Shown here in pieces: positions 19,747-29,523 of a stretch of 64,000 nt of DNA. This DNA comes from Streptomyces eurocidicus. Lineage in GTDB: Bacteria; Actinomycetota; Actinomycetes; Streptomycetales; Streptomycetaceae. The stretch's first letter is position 1. Every line of letters starts with the position of its first letter. The DNA is taken from NCBI RefSeq assembly GCF_002891295.1, contig NZ_LGUI01000009.1:434001-498000 (forward strand), written 5' to 3'. Position numbers and translations under genes: made by a program. The notes under the pieces are model-generated. The model was not told the DNA's origin. It did not search any database and saw nothing but the letters and a program-made list of their open reading frames with translations.

Positions 19747-21972
19747 GTGACGCGGCTTTCGAGGCGGTGCGTTCCGCCGGCGCCGGGCGGGCCCAGGGTC
19801 CGGGCCCTCCTCGCCCTCCTCACGCTGTGCGCGTTGCTGCTGCCGGGCCCGCCCGCCCGCGCCGACACCCCGCTCGACCTGGACACCGGGGGCCGGATCA
19901 CCGACACCGTGGGCGCGCTCGGCCTCCGCCGCGCCCAGGTGACCTCCGCGCTCGACAGGCTGCACAGCACGCACCACGTCCAGCTGTACGTCACCTATGT
20001 ACGGGACTTCTCCGGCCGCTCCGGGCACGACTGGGCGGACGCCACGGCCGACCGCAACGGCCTCGGGCCGCGCGACGTGCTGCTCGCCGTCGCCACGCAC
20101 CGGCAGCAGTACGCCGTCTCGGCCGCCGGGGACTCCGGCTTCCGCCGCGCGCAGCTCGACGCCGTCGCGGCCACCGCGATCGCGCCCGCCGTGGCCCAGC
20201 ACGACTGGGCCGGGGCGGCCATCGGCGCCGCCGACGGCTACGGCTCCGTGCTCCGGGGCGAGCCGGTCCGCCCGCCCGCGATCTCGCCCGGCGACAGCGA
20301 CCCGGGCGGCGGCCTGGTGCCGCGCCACCGCCAGGTGTGGCTGCCCGTGGCCGTCGCCGCCGTGGTCTGCCTGACGCTCCTGTGCCTGTGCTCCCGGCGG
20401 GCGGCGCAGCGGCGGGATGGTCGCGGCGTTGTAGGCGGCGGGGTTGGCCGCGGCGATGCGTGCGGCCTGAGCCGCCGCAGGGGCCGCCGGCCCGGCGGGC
20501 CCGCAGGGCGGCGCGGGCGAACCGGGCGGCACGGCGGCACGGGCGGCACGGGCGGCACGGGCGAGCCGTACGGACCGGGCGGGCGGGGCGGACCCGGTGG
20601 ACCGGGCCGTCGTCGCCACGTCCACCGAGCCCGGCCTCACCCGGATGGTCCAGCCGCTGACGCCGCTGCCCGCCCTGGACGCCGAGGCCGCCCGCTCGCT
20701 CGTCGAGACGGACGACGCCGTGCGCACCAGCGCCGAGGAGCTGCTCTTCGCCGCCGCCCAGCTGGGCGGCGCGGCGACCCGGCCCTTCGCCGAGGCCGTC
20801 GGCTACGCCAAGGGCGAGCTCGCCGACGCCTTCCGGCTGCGGCAGCGGCTGGACGACACGCCCTACGAGGACGAGGAGCTGCGCCGCCGCGCGCTGGACG
20901 AGATCTGCTCCCACTGCACCAGCGCCAACCGCCGGCTGGACGCCGAGTCCGAGGCGTTCGACCGGCTGCGCGGGCTACGGGCCAACGCGGCCGGCATCCT
21001 CGCGCACGCCGAGGCCGCGGCCCGGGCGCTGGCGCCCCGGATCGACACGGCCGAGGCGGCGCTCGCCGCCCTCACGGGCTGCTGTGCGGGCACGGCGCTC
21101 AGCGCCTTCGCCCGGCACCCCGCGGAGGCCCGGGACCGGCTGGCCTTCGCCACGGCGGGGCTGGCCGAGGCCCGCCGGGCCCTCACCGCCGGTGACGCCG
21201 ACGGCGCCGCGGTCTCCCTGCGCGCCGCCGAGGCCGCCCTGTCCCAGGCCCGGACGCTCACCACGGCGGCCCTGCGGCGGGCCCACGAGCTGACGGGTAC
21301 GGCGGCCCGGCTGCGGGCCGCCGTGCTGGACGCCGAGGCGGGGCTGGCGGCCGCCCGGAGCGGACCGGCCTCCGCGGAGGGCGCCCGGCGCGCGGCCACC
21401 GCCGAGCGGGTGCTGACCGGGGTGCGGCGCGACATGGCGGGCGGCCGGTACGACCCCCGGGCGGTGCTGCGGCGGGTCGAGGAGGCGGCGGCCTCGCTCG
21501 ACGCGGAGGCGGCGCGGACGCCGGCGGCGGCCGGGCGGACGAGCGGCGGGCCCGGCGCCGGGTGGAGCGGGCGGTGCTGGCCGCCCGTGGCGAGGTGGCG
21601 GCGGCGCGGGACTTCGTCAGCACCCACCGGGGCGCCGTCGGCTGCCGCGCCCGCACCCGGCTCGCCGAGGCGGAGCGGCATCTGACCCGGGCCCGCGGTC
21701 TGCCGGCCGACGAGGGCCGGGAGATCCTGTCGGCGACCGGCCACGCCGACTCCCTGGCCCGCCAGGCCCGCGCGCTGGCCGAGCACGACGTCACCGACTA
21801 TCTGACCGGAGGCGGCGCGGGGCGGCCCGCCCCGTACGACCCCGAGGCGTCCCGGCCCGCCCGCGCCCTGGGCGGCGCGCTGCTGGGCGGGGTCATCATC
21901 GCGGGCCTGCTGCCGGCGACCTTCGGGGGCGGGGCGACGCGGGGGCGGCTGGCGGACGGTGCGGAGGGCTGA
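19747..21972 (+). pseudogene. TPM-domain membrane protein with two compensating frameshifts
   Basis: The first part (frame of 19747) encodes a signal peptide, a TPM domain (about residues 40-170, with HDWADATADRNGLG and DVLLAVA) and a membrane span near 20340-20395. The coiled-coil second part continues in the next frame (about 20600-21530: RSLVETDDAVRTSAEE, then GELADAFRLRQRLDD). The end returns to the first frame (ADERRARRRVERAVL to the stop at 21972, with a final membrane span). In relatives these parts form one protein of roughly 650-740 residues. The frame changes at 20470-20600, in a GGCGGCACG-rich stretch, and at about 21500-21540. Either the gene is decayed or two single-base errors exist in the sequence; the preserved codon pattern in all parts favours errors or a very recent lesion. 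Confidence 0.7.
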
Positions 21973-22297
21973 CGAGCCGCCCGCCCCCGTACGCGGGACG
22001 GCCGGCGAGGGCGGCTCCGCGACACTCCCGGTACGGGCGCCCGTACGGGCTCCGCGCGCCGTCCGCGCACGGTGGATCAGTCACTCAGAGTGGTGACGCG
22101 GTGTATCGCGCCGTGCACCGCGCGCGCATAATTGCAGAAGTGTCACAGGGAGTCGCCGCCCGCATGTGCGTCCAGCATCCCGATCACACGTCCCTGAACT
22201 GCAATTCACTACATCTAGTGAAACTCTGGCCAGACGTTGCGCAGCGCAACCCTGGGTTGCCAAGCTGTTGCGGACTGTCAACCCCTTGGGAGTGGAC
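21973..22297. other. Intergenic region upstream of the gntR-type gene
   Basis: 325 bases. The left half is G+C-rich without genes. The right half (from about 22100) is richer in A+T and carries the regulator's promoter region and the inverted repeat at 22205-22222. Confidence 0.6.
22205..22222. promoter_or_regulatory. Inverted repeat TTCACTA-N4-TAGTGAA, candidate operator
   Basis: Perfect 7-bp arms around CATC, 75 bases upstream of the GntR-family start. GntR-type proteins bind short palindromes of this size and often regulate themselves, so autoregulation is likely but unproven. Confidence 0.5.
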
Positions 22298-23050
22298 GTG
22301 GCCTTCGGTGACCAGCCCGCATACCTTCGAGTCGCCGGTGATCTTCGACAGAAGATCGTCGCAGGCGAGCTGCCGCCGCACACCCGGCTCCCCTCCCAGG
22401 CCCGCATCCGCGAGCAGTACGGCGTCTCCGACACCGTCGCCCTGGAGGCCCGCAAGGTCCTGATGGCCGAGGGGCTGGTCGAGGGGCGGTCCGGCTCCGG
22501 CACCTATGTGCGGGAGCAGCCCGTCCCCCGCGCCCTGGCCCGCACGGGCTATCGCACGGCCGGGGAGTCCACCCCCTTCCGCCAGGAGCAGGCCGACAGC
22601 CGGGTGAAGGGCACCTGGGAGTCCCGCAGCCAGCAGGTGGCGGTCGACACCGCCCTGGCCCGCCGGCTGCGGATCGCCACGGGCGACCGCGCCATGCGGA
22701 CGGACTATCTCTTCCGGGCCGGCGGCGAGCCGGTGATGCTCTCGACGTCCTGGGAGCCCCTGGCCGTCACGGGACGGACGCCCGTGATGCTCCCCGAGGA
22801 GGGCCCGCTGGCCGGGCGCGGCGTCGTCGAGCGGATGGCCGCCATCGATCTGATCGTGGACAACGTCGCGGAGGAGGTCAGCGCCCGCCCCGGCCTCGCC
22901 GAGGAGGTCCTGCCCCTCGGCGGCGTCCCCGGTCACTACGTGGTGGTGGTCTCCCGGACGTATTTCGCCGGCGGCTGCCCGGTGGAGACGGCGGACATCG
23001 TCGTGCTCGCCGAGCGGTACCGCATCGCGTACCACCTTCCGGTGAAGTGA
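22298..23050 (+). CDS. GntR-family transcriptional regulator (HutC/UTRA type)
   Basis: 250-residue regulator. The N-terminal winged helix-turn-helix (about 5-73) has PAYLRVAGDLRQKI, LPPHTRLPSQARIREQYGVS and GLVEGRSGSGTYVRE; the C-terminal UTRA ligand-binding domain (about 100-250) ends in YRIAYHLPVK. GTG at 22298 has GGGAG five bases upstream and starts directly at the DNA-binding domain; the longer open frame upstream has no homology-like content. The ligand is unknown. An APC permease lies 315 bases downstream on the same strand, a plausible target. Confidence 0.9.
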   Translation: MAFGDQPAYLRVAGDLRQKIVAGELPPHTRLPSQARIREQYGVSDTVALEARKVLMAEGLVEGRSGSGTYVREQPVPRALARTGYRTAGESTPFRQEQADSRVKGTWESRSQQVAVDTALARRLRIATGDRAMRTDYLFRAGGEPVMLSTSWEPLAVTGRTPVMLPEEGPLAGRGVVERMAAIDLIVDNVAEEVSARPGLAEEVLPLGGVPGHYVVVVSRTYFAGGCPVETADIVVLAERYRIAYHLPVK

Positions 23051-23125
23051 CGCCCGCCGCCCTCCGGTGCGGCGACCCCTCCACCGCCCTCCGAGGGGGG
23101 GACCGGCTACCACCTTCCGGTGAAG
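23030..23125 (+). repeat. Direct repeat of the gntR 3' end (18 bp, two copies)
   Basis: TACCACCTTCCGGTGAAG occurs at 23030-23047, encoding the regulator's last residues, and again at 23108-23125 in the intergenic region. The copies start 78 bases apart. This looks like a short local duplication of the gene end. Confidence 0.7.
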
Positions 23126-23364
23126 CCGGTGTGACGCCGTCGTGAACCGGCCATGACGCACTACCCGCCGCTTCGTACCAGCGGGTAGGAACTGCGCGCT
23201 ATGTCCCGCTCTGCCCCGATAAGGCAGGGCGGGTCTTTGTGTTGCAAACCTCACATACGGCCAGGTCAGAGCCTTTTCGCGGAATGTGGGCGTCCAAATC
23301 ACTCATACGATGGCGCGGTTTGTGTCCTGCCGTGAGGGAGAAGAAAGAAAAGGAGATCCGGGGC
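23051..23364. other. Intergenic region upstream of the APC permease
   Basis: 314 bases. It contains the second copy of the 18-bp gntR-end repeat and, from about 23150, the leader and promoter region of the permease. No gene is supported; an upstream open extension of the permease frame lacks coding character. Confidence 0.6.
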
Positions 23365-25026
23365 TTGAGTACCGAACAGGGTTCTAACTCCAACTACCGC
23401 CGGACGCTCGGAACGACGGCTCTGACCGCCGTCGGTCTCGGGTCGATCATCGGCTCCGGCTGGCTTTTCGGTGCCGAGCGCGCCGCCGCGCTGGCCGGCC
23501 CTGCCGCCATCCTCGCCTGGGTCATCGGCGCCGTCGTGGCGCTGACCATCGCCCTCACCTACACCGAGCTCGGCTCGATGTTCCCCAAGGCCGGCGGCAT
23601 GGTGCGGTACGGCCAGTTCTCGCACGGCTCGCTGGCGGGCTACATGGCCGCCTGGGCCAACTGGATCGCGATCGTCTCCGTGATCCCCGGTGAGGCGACC
23701 GCGTCGATCCAGTACATGAGCTCGTGGGACTTCTCCTGGGCCGAGCACCTGTACAACGGCAAGGAGCTGACCGGTTCCGGTCTCGCCCTCGCCAGCGTGC
23801 TGGTGGTCTTCTACTTCTTCCTGAACTGGTTCGCGATCACCCTGTTCGCCAAGACGAACAACGCGATCACCGTGTTCAAGGTCGTGGTGCCGGTGCTGAC
23901 GGCGGGCGCGCTGATGTTCGCCCACTTCGACACCAGCAACATCACCGACCACGGCGGCTTCGCGCCGAACGGCTGGAGCGCGGTCTTCAGCGCGGTCGCG
24001 GTCGCGGGCATCGTCTGGGCCTTCAACGGCTTCCAGTCGCCGCTGAACATGGCCGCCGAGGCCCGTAACCCCGGCAAGTCGCTGCCGAAGGCGGTCATCG
24101 GCTCCATCCTGATCGCCCTGGTGATCTACATCGCCCTGCAGGTCGCCTTCCTGATGGCCGTCCCGGCCCAGGATCTGACCGCGAGCGGTGGCTGGAACGC
24201 GCTGGGCTACAAGTCCCCGCTCGCCGACCTCTCCATCGCCTGGGGCCTGAACTGGCTCGCGCTGCTGCTCTACGCGGACGCCTTCGTCTCCCCGTCGGGC
24301 ACCGGCATGATCTACGCGGCCACCACCTCGCGCATGATCCACGGCGTCCAGGAGAACGGTCACCTGCCGAAGATCTTCGGCAAGGTCGACCCCAAGACCG
24401 GTGTGCCGAAGCCGGCCCTGCTGCTCAACCTGGGGATCTCCTTCATCTTCCTGGCCGTCTTCCGCGGCTGGGGCTCGATCGCCGAGATCGTCGGTGTCGC
24501 CACCGTCATCTCGTACATCACCGGCCCCGTCGCCGTGATGTCCCTGCGTCGTATCGCCCCCGGCATGAAGCGCCCGGTGAAGCTCAAGGCCATGCCGGTG
24601 ATCGCGCCCATCGCGATGATCTTCGGCTCGCTGGTCATGTACTGGGCCCGCTGGCCGCTGACCGGCAAGGTCATCTTCATCATGGCCATCGGCCTGCCGA
24701 TCTGGGCCTGGTACGAGCTGCGCAAGCCGTGGGCCGAGCTGAAGCCGCACCTCAAGGCCGGCGCCTGGATGGTCACCTACCTGCTCGTCATGGCCTTCGT
24801 GTCCTGGGCCGGCGGCGAGGAGTTCGGCGGCAAGGGCTACCTGGCCCCCGGCTGGGACATCGTGGTCGTCGCCCTGATCGCCGTCGCCTTCTACTTCTGG
24901 GGCGTGAAGAGCGCCTGGCGCAACCCGACGCTCGTCCAGGTCGAGAAGGAGATGACCGAGCTCGCCGAGGCCGAGGCCGAGGGCGGGGCGGACGAGTCCT
25001 CCGAGCCCTCGCTGACGAAGTCGTGA
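23365..25026 (+). CDS. APC-family amino acid/polyamine permease
   Basis: 553-residue integral membrane transporter with about twelve predicted spans. The first spans contain the APC signature TALTAVGLGSIIGSGWLFGA, where the unwound glycine-rich helix binds substrate. Long cytoplasmic loops and an acidic C-terminal tail are visible. The start is TTG: AAGGAG lies nine bases upstream, and STEQGSNSNYRRTLGTTAL reads as a normal N-terminus. It is likely a proton-coupled importer; substrate unknown. Preceded by a GntR-family regulator and followed by a strong hairpin terminator. Confidence 0.92.
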   Translation: MSTEQGSNSNYRRTLGTTALTAVGLGSIIGSGWLFGAERAAALAGPAAILAWVIGAVVALTIALTYTELGSMFPKAGGMVRYGQFSHGSLAGYMAAWANWIAIVSVIPGEATASIQYMSSWDFSWAEHLYNGKELTGSGLALASVLVVFYFFLNWFAITLFAKTNNAITVFKVVVPVLTAGALMFAHFDTSNITDHGGFAPNGWSAVFSAVAVAGIVWAFNGFQSPLNMAAEARNPGKSLPKAVIGSILIALVIYIALQVAFLMAVPAQDLTASGGWNALGYKSPLADLSIAWGLNWLALLLYADAFVSPSGTGMIYAATTSRMIHGVQENGHLPKIFGKVDPKTGVPKPALLLNLGISFIFLAVFRGWGSIAEIVGVATVISYITGPVAVMSLRRIAPGMKRPVKLKAMPVIAPIAMIFGSLVMYWARWPLTGKVIFIMAIGLPIWAWYELRKPWAELKPHLKAGAWMVTYLLVMAFVSWAGGEEFGGKGYLAPGWDIVVVALIAVAFYFWGVKSAWRNPTLVQVEKEMTELAEAEAEGGADESSEPSLTKS

Positions 25027-25047
25027 CAGCCTGACCGGCTCCCTCTA

Positions 25048-25100
25048 GCACGAAGGGGCGGTCCAGGGTCCGTAACGGGCCCCGGACCGCCCCTTCGTGC
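25048..25100 (+). terminator. Terminator of the APC permease gene
   Basis: Perfect 17-bp inverted repeat (GCACGAAGGGGCGGTCC at 25048-25064 and its complement at 25084-25100) around a loop that itself can pair, 22 bases after the permease stop. No T-tract. Confidence 0.85.
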
Positions 25101-25261
25101 GTCCCAGGACCACCCTGATGGCCGAATGCGTACCTCTTCGTGAAAAACCGTATCCGCTGCGTAAAGGTCGGGCGTACGCTCGGGCATATGCGGACTGCGG
25201 TTTCTCGGGGAGACGCCGAAAGGTGTGCGCCGGTGCGCGCACCGGCGGAAAGGCAGGGGCG

Positions 25262-25441
25262 ATGACGGACAGCGGACCGATCCTGCCCTGGCTGGTGATC
25301 CGCGAGGACGAAAGCGGCAACCGCTACCGCGTCGGGCGTTACGCCACGAAGACCGAGGCCGACCAGGTGGCCGAGCGGCTGGACGCCCGCGCCCGCAGCG
25401 GGCTCTACATAGTCGAGCGGGTCGGCCGGGCCCTCTCCTGA
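25262..25441 (+). CDS. Small SPOR-like domain protein
   Basis: 59 residues (MTDSGPILPWLVIREDES onwards), basically one SPOR-like beta-alpha fold with the TKTEADQVAERLDARA helix. Small proteins of this kind are common and conserved in Streptomyces; their function is unknown, although SPOR domains in general bind denuded peptidoglycan. No signal peptide. ATG with a purine-rich AGG/GGGG stretch just upstream; the open frame before 25262 has no coding character. Confidence 0.75.
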   Translation: MTDSGPILPWLVIREDESGNRYRVGRYATKTEADQVAERLDARARSGLYIVERVGRALS

Positions 25442-25505
25442 GGGCGCCCGCCGAGCCCCGCTCCGCCCGCGCCCCCTCCCCCGGCCGCCGGGCCCGCCGA
25501 CCGCC

Positions 25506-25511
25506 TAGGCT
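25506..25511 (+). promoter_or_regulatory. -10 box TAGGCT for a leaderless transcript (Nudix gene)
   Basis: TAGGCT ends eight bases before the ATG at 25520, and no ribosome-binding site is present, suggesting a leaderless mRNA. Confidence 0.45.
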
Positions 25512-25519
25512 TGCGCCTC

Positions 25520-25936
25520 ATGACGACGGTGCGTGTGGTGGTGGGCGGGGCGGTCTTCGATCAGGGTCGGCTGCTGGCGGCGCGGCGCAGCGCCCCGCCC
25601 GAGCTGGCCGGCCGCTGGGAGCTGCCCGGCGGCAAGCTGGAGGCGGGCGAGAGCGCCGAGCAGGCCCTGGTGCGGGAGCTCCGCGAGGAGCTCGGCGTCG
25701 AGGTCGAGCCCCTGGAGCGGATCGCGGGCGAATGGCCGCTGCGCCCTCCGTACGTGCTCCAGGTCTGGACGGCCCGGCTGGTCGACGGCGAGGCACGGCC
25801 GCTCCAGGACCACGACGAGCTGCGCTGGCTCACCCCCGACCGCGTCGACGAGGTCGACTGGCTCGACCAGGACCGCCCGGCGGTGGCGGCGGCCGCACGA
25901 CTGCTGGCGGGGACGGACGCACGGGCGGGCTCGTAG
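25520..25936 (+). CDS. Nudix (MutT-type) hydrolase
   Basis: 138-residue Nudix hydrolase. The Nudix box runs GGKLEAGESAEQALVREL then REELGVEV, matching Gx5Ex7REUxEExGU; the glutamates bind Mg2+ and cleave a diphosphate linkage. The domain architecture resembles MutT-type (deoxy)nucleoside triphosphate pyrophosphohydrolases that remove oxidised nucleotides, but the substrate cannot be read from sequence. ATG at 25520 is preferred over the TTG three codons upstream because of the -10 box spacing. Confidence 0.9.
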   Translation: MTTVRVVVGGAVFDQGRLLAARRSAPPELAGRWELPGGKLEAGESAEQALVRELREELGVEVEPLERIAGEWPLRPPYVLQVWTARLVDGEARPLQDHDELRWLTPDRVDEVDWLDQDRPAVAAAARLLAGTDARAGS

Positions 25937-26392
25937 GGGCGGGCGGGGCCGTGGGGCCGGGGCACGGCTGGGCTCGCAGGGTCCGGCGCGGACAGGCCCG
26001 TAGACACGGGGGGGCACAGGCAGACCCGTAAGCCCGGGGGCACAGGCAGACCCGTAAGCCCGGGACGCGGGCAAGCCCGTAGGCCCGGGTCCCGCGCCGG
26101 GCTCGCAGGGTCCCGGCGCGGGAAAACCCCGTAGGCCCCGGGGCCGACAGGCCCCTTTCGTACCCCGTTCCCCCGGCAGCCCTCACCCTCCGGACGAGCC
26201 GGATTCCCCGGCCCGTCACCCACCCCGCGTACCCCCCGCGTGCGCAGGCGGGTTACGCCATCCGTGTCACAGCCGACGGCCCCGGACCGGCGAAGAAGAT
26301 AGTCAGCCCGCCATATCGGGTATGTGCTGATTATTCTCCCCGTACCCGGTCATTCCCGGGCGGGGCCGCAGCGGGTCTGGGAAGTGATCGGC
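25937..26392. other. Intergenic region with repeats
   Basis: 456 bases without a supportable gene. The left two-thirds are low-complexity direct repeats (listed separately). The last 150 bases are less G+C-rich and should carry the promoter of the HATPase gene. Confidence 0.65.
25985..26140. repeat. Imperfect tandem repeat, 26-base unit
   Basis: CACAGGCAGACCCGTAAGCC begins at 26015 and again at 26041 in near-identical 26-base units. Degenerate copies (GACAGGCCCGTAGACACGG, GCAAGCCCGTAGGCCCGGG, GACAGGCCCC) lie on both sides. Confidence 0.7.
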
Positions 26393-26803
26393 GTGAGCGA
26401 GAGCGCGAGGGCCCTGGCGTCGACGCCCGGCTTCGCCGAGTGGAGCTTCCCCGCCGAGCCCGGCGCCGTACGGGCCGCGCGCGCCCTGGTGCGCGACACC
26501 CTGGAGGAGTGGGGCCTCGGCTCGGTCACGGATGTGACGGTGCTGCTGGTCAGCGAGCTGGTCACCAACTCCCTGCGGTACGCGAGCGGGCCGATCGGCG
26601 TCCGGATGTACTCCCACGCCGGGCCCACGCTGCTCGTCGAGGTGTCCGATCCGCTGCCCGATCCGCCCACCGAGCGCGTCGCCCACCCCGACGACGAGGG
26701 CGGCCGCGGCCTGCAATTGGTGGCATGCGCTTCGCGACGCTGGGGAACCCGCAGGGGAAACACCGGCAAAACAGTGTGGTTCGAGCTCAGCCTGCCCGGT
26801 TAG
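26393..26803 (+). CDS. RsbW-like ATP-binding (HATPase_c) regulatory protein
   Basis: 136-residue single-domain GHKL ATPase. N-box ELVTNSLRY (glutamate about 55, asparagine about 59), a G1 aspartate near 86 (VSDPLPD) and the G2 loop DEGGRGL (about 101-107) are present, ending KTVWFEL. Such proteins act as anti-sigma-factor kinases or partner-switching components. Its sequence closely parallels the C-terminal domain of the phosphatase encoded 131 bases downstream, which suggests a shared signalling pathway. The GTG at 26393 has GGAAG eight bases upstream; an in-frame GTG three codons earlier is possible. Confidence 0.88.
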   Translation: MSESARALASTPGFAEWSFPAEPGAVRAARALVRDTLEEWGLGSVTDVTVLLVSELVTNSLRYASGPIGVRMYSHAGPTLLVEVSDPLPDPPTERVAHPDDEGGRGLQLVACASRRWGTRRGNTGKTVWFELSLPG

Positions 26804-26934
26804 GAACCCGGTGAGGATACATAGCGGGTTGAGACCGTGCTGTGATCGTGAAGTCCGTGTTCCGAAGGGCCCCTGTGCTGGATACTCGGCCTTCTGATGC
26901 CGGTGCGAGCACATGAGCCGGAGGGGACGGGCAC

Positions 26935-29523
26935 GTGAGCGAAAAGCCAGCGGGTACGGCGGACAGCACGCCGGAGGCACTCCACGCCGATGCGATGTGG
27001 CAGAACAGTCCGCCCGGATCCCTCTACGACTACATTCGCGTGGCCTCCTTCGCCCTGGGTCCCGACGGGCGGATCGAGCAGTGGAGCGAGCGCGCGGCCG
27101 AGCTGTTCGGCATAGCGGCACGGCAGGCCCTCGGGAAGGACCCCGCCGAGCTCTTCGCCGGTCCGGAACCCGGGCGCCCGCTCGCCTCCTTCCCGGGCGA
27201 GGGCGGCCTGGACGGCCGCGAGTGGACCGGCATCGTCCCGTACCAGCGGGGCGGCCGGCGGGCGGGCCCGCACGACGACCCCCGGCAGTCCGGCCTCGCC
27301 GAGATCTATGTGATGCCCACCGAGACCGGCCGCGGGGAGCGTGCCGCGCTCTGCATCGCCGTCGACGTCCGGGCGCTGCGCGGCATAGAGACCGACATCG
27401 CGGCGTCCGAAGCCGTTTTCGGCCAATCTCCCCTGGGTTTCTTCTTCTTCGGTACGGATCTCACCCTGTTGCGTGTCAACGAGAGCTTCGCCCAGACCTT
27501 CGGCCGCCCGGCCGCCTGGCACCGCGGCCGCACCCCGCACGACTTCCTGCCGCGCGGCGAGGCCGAGCGGCTGACGGCCGCGCTGCGCCAGGTCCTCGCC
27601 ACCGGGAAGCCGGTGTCGGACATTCAGCTCGTCGGGCCCGTGCCCGGCCAGAGCGAGCGCCGGCGCTGGTCGGTCTCGCTGTACCGGCTGCACAGCGGCA
27701 GCGGACGGCCGATCGGCGTGGCCGCGCTCGCCACCGACGTCACCGGCCGCCGCCGCGCCGAGCGGGAGGCCGCGGGCGTGCGCCGCAATCTGGCACTGCT
27801 CAACGAGGCGGGCGCGCGGATCGGCAACAGCCTGGACCTGGAGACCACGGCGCGGGAACTGCTGGCCGTCGCCGTGCCGCAGTTCTGCGACCTGGCCTCC
27901 GTCGACCTCTACCAGGGCCTGCTGGCCGGCGACGAGGCGCCGCCCGGCCTCGCGGACGGCAGCGGGGAGCTGCGCCGCGTCGCGTACGCCAGCGCGGTCT
28001 CGGGGGCGCCGGTCGACGGCGGAGACAAGCCCATCCAGGTGGGCGAGGTGCACCGCTATCCCTTCCACTCGCCGTGCGCCGGGGCGCTGCGGACCGCGCA
28101 GGCGCAGGTGGTGCCGCGCCGGGAGCGCGAGGAGGGGCCGGAGCTGGGCGCGGTGGTGCAGTCCACGCTCGCCGTGCCGATGGTCGCCCGGGACGTGGTG
28201 GTGGGGCTGGCCCAGTTCTCCCGTACGAAGGGCAGCGAGCCCTTCGGCGAGCGGGACACCGCCCTGGCCGTGGAGCTGGCGGCGCGCGCGGCGGTCTGCA
28301 TCGACAACGCCCGGCTCTACCGCAGAGAGCACGAGCGGGCGCTGATCCTCCAGCGCAGCCTGCTGCCGCCGGGCGACCCCGAGGCCGCCGGGCTCGACAT
28401 CGCCTGCCGCTATCTGCCGGCCAACGCGGCGACCGAGGTGGGCGGCGACTGGTTCGACGTGATCGAGCTGCCGGGCCACCGGACGGCCCTGGTCGTCGGC
28501 GATGTGATGGGCCGTGGGCTGCGGGCCGCCGTGGCGATGGGCGAGCTGCGCACGGCGGTCCGCACCCTGGCCATGCTGGACCTGGAGCCGGCGGAGGTGC
28601 TCTCCGCGCTCGACGAGATCGCCCACGGCCTCGGCCGGCCGGGCGGCAAGCAGTCCGCGTCGCGCGGGGCGCGCGGCGGGGTGCGGGCGGCGGACCTCTC
28701 CGAGGTCTATCTGGCGACGTGCGTCTACGCCGTCTACGACCCGGTCACCCGGCGCTGCACGGTCGCCAACGCCGGGCACCTGCCGCCCGTCCTGGTCGAG
28801 GCGGGCCGGCCCGCGACGCTGCTGGACGTACCGCCGGGGATGCCGCTGGGCGTCGGGGGCGAGCCGTTCGAGGAGACGGAGATCGATCTGCCGGACGGCG
28901 CGCTCCTCGCGCTCTACACCGACGGTCTGGTGGAGTCCCGCGACCATCCGCTGGACGAGGGCCTGCACGCCTTCCGGGAGGCCCTGACGGACCCGGCGCG
29001 GCCGCTGGAGGAGGTCTGCGACCACGTCCTGGGCGCGCTGGACACCCACCACGGCGAGGACGACATCGCGCTGCTCATGGCCCGGCTGCGCGGCCTGCCG
29101 GAGGACCGGGTCGGCGACTGGACGCTGCCGCCCGAGCCCCGCTCGGTCGCCCGGGCCCGGGAGATGGCCCGCGACCAGCTGCTGGCATGGGGCCTGGAGG
29201 ACCTGGTGGACACCACGGAGCTGCTGGTCAGCGAGCTGGTCACCAATGCCCTGCGGTACGGCGAGGGGGAGATCCGGCTCCGGCTGCTGCTGGACCGGAC
29301 GCTGGTGTGCGAGGTCTGGGACGGCGGTCTCGTCCAGCCGCGCCGCCGCCGGGCCCGGGACACGGACGAGGGCGGCCGGGGGCTCCAGCTCGTCGGCCTG
29401 CTCAGCGCCGCGTGGGGCAGCAGGCGCACCCCGCACGGCAAGACCGTCTGGTTCGAACTGGCCCTGCCGGACGCGGACTCCCCCGCTCCGGACGCGGTGG
29501 AGGCACTGCTGAGCCTTTACTGA
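26935..29523 (+). CDS. PAS-PAS-GAF SpoIIE-type serine phosphatase fused to HATPase domain
   Basis: 862-residue cytoplasmic multidomain protein. Two PAS domains (about 30-145 and 158-275) and a GAF domain (about 285-465) precede a SpoIIE-type PP2C phosphatase (about 480-715, with EVGGDWFD near 500, VVGDVMGRG near 520 and a late EDDIALL near 707). A C-terminal RsbW-like HATPase follows (N-box SELVTNALRY near 765, DEGGRGL near 811). It likely senses a signal through PAS/GAF and dephosphorylates an anti-anti-sigma factor; the fused kinase-like domain could act oppositely. GTG start with GGAGGGG eight bases upstream. A similar, shorter protein is encoded at 52996-55184. Confidence 0.93.
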   Translation: MSEKPAGTADSTPEALHADAMWQNSPPGSLYDYIRVASFALGPDGRIEQWSERAAELFGIAARQALGKDPAELFAGPEPGRPLASFPGEGGLDGREWTGIVPYQRGGRRAGPHDDPRQSGLAEIYVMPTETGRGERAALCIAVDVRALRGIETDIAASEAVFGQSPLGFFFFGTDLTLLRVNESFAQTFGRPAAWHRGRTPHDFLPRGEAERLTAALRQVLATGKPVSDIQLVGPVPGQSERRRWSVSLYRLHSGSGRPIGVAALATDVTGRRRAEREAAGVRRNLALLNEAGARIGNSLDLETTARELLAVAVPQFCDLASVDLYQGLLAGDEAPPGLADGSGELRRVAYASAVSGAPVDGGDKPIQVGEVHRYPFHSPCAGALRTAQAQVVPRREREEGPELGAVVQSTLAVPMVARDVVVGLAQFSRTKGSEPFGERDTALAVELAARAAVCIDNARLYRREHERALILQRSLLPPGDPEAAGLDIACRYLPANAATEVGGDWFDVIELPGHRTALVVGDVMGRGLRAAVAMGELRTAVRTLAMLDLEPAEVLSALDEIAHGLGRPGGKQSASRGARGGVRAADLSEVYLATCVYAVYDPVTRRCTVANAGHLPPVLVEAGRPATLLDVPPGMPLGVGGEPFEETEIDLPDGALLALYTDGLVESRDHPLDEGLHAFREALTDPARPLEEVCDHVLGALDTHHGEDDIALLMARLRGLPEDRVGDWTLPPEPRSVARAREMARDQLLAWGLEDLVDTTELLVSELVTNALRYGEGEIRLRLLLDRTLVCEVWDGGLVQPRRRRARDTDEGGRGLQLVGLLSAAWGSRRTPHGKTVWFELALPDADSPAPDAVEALLSLY

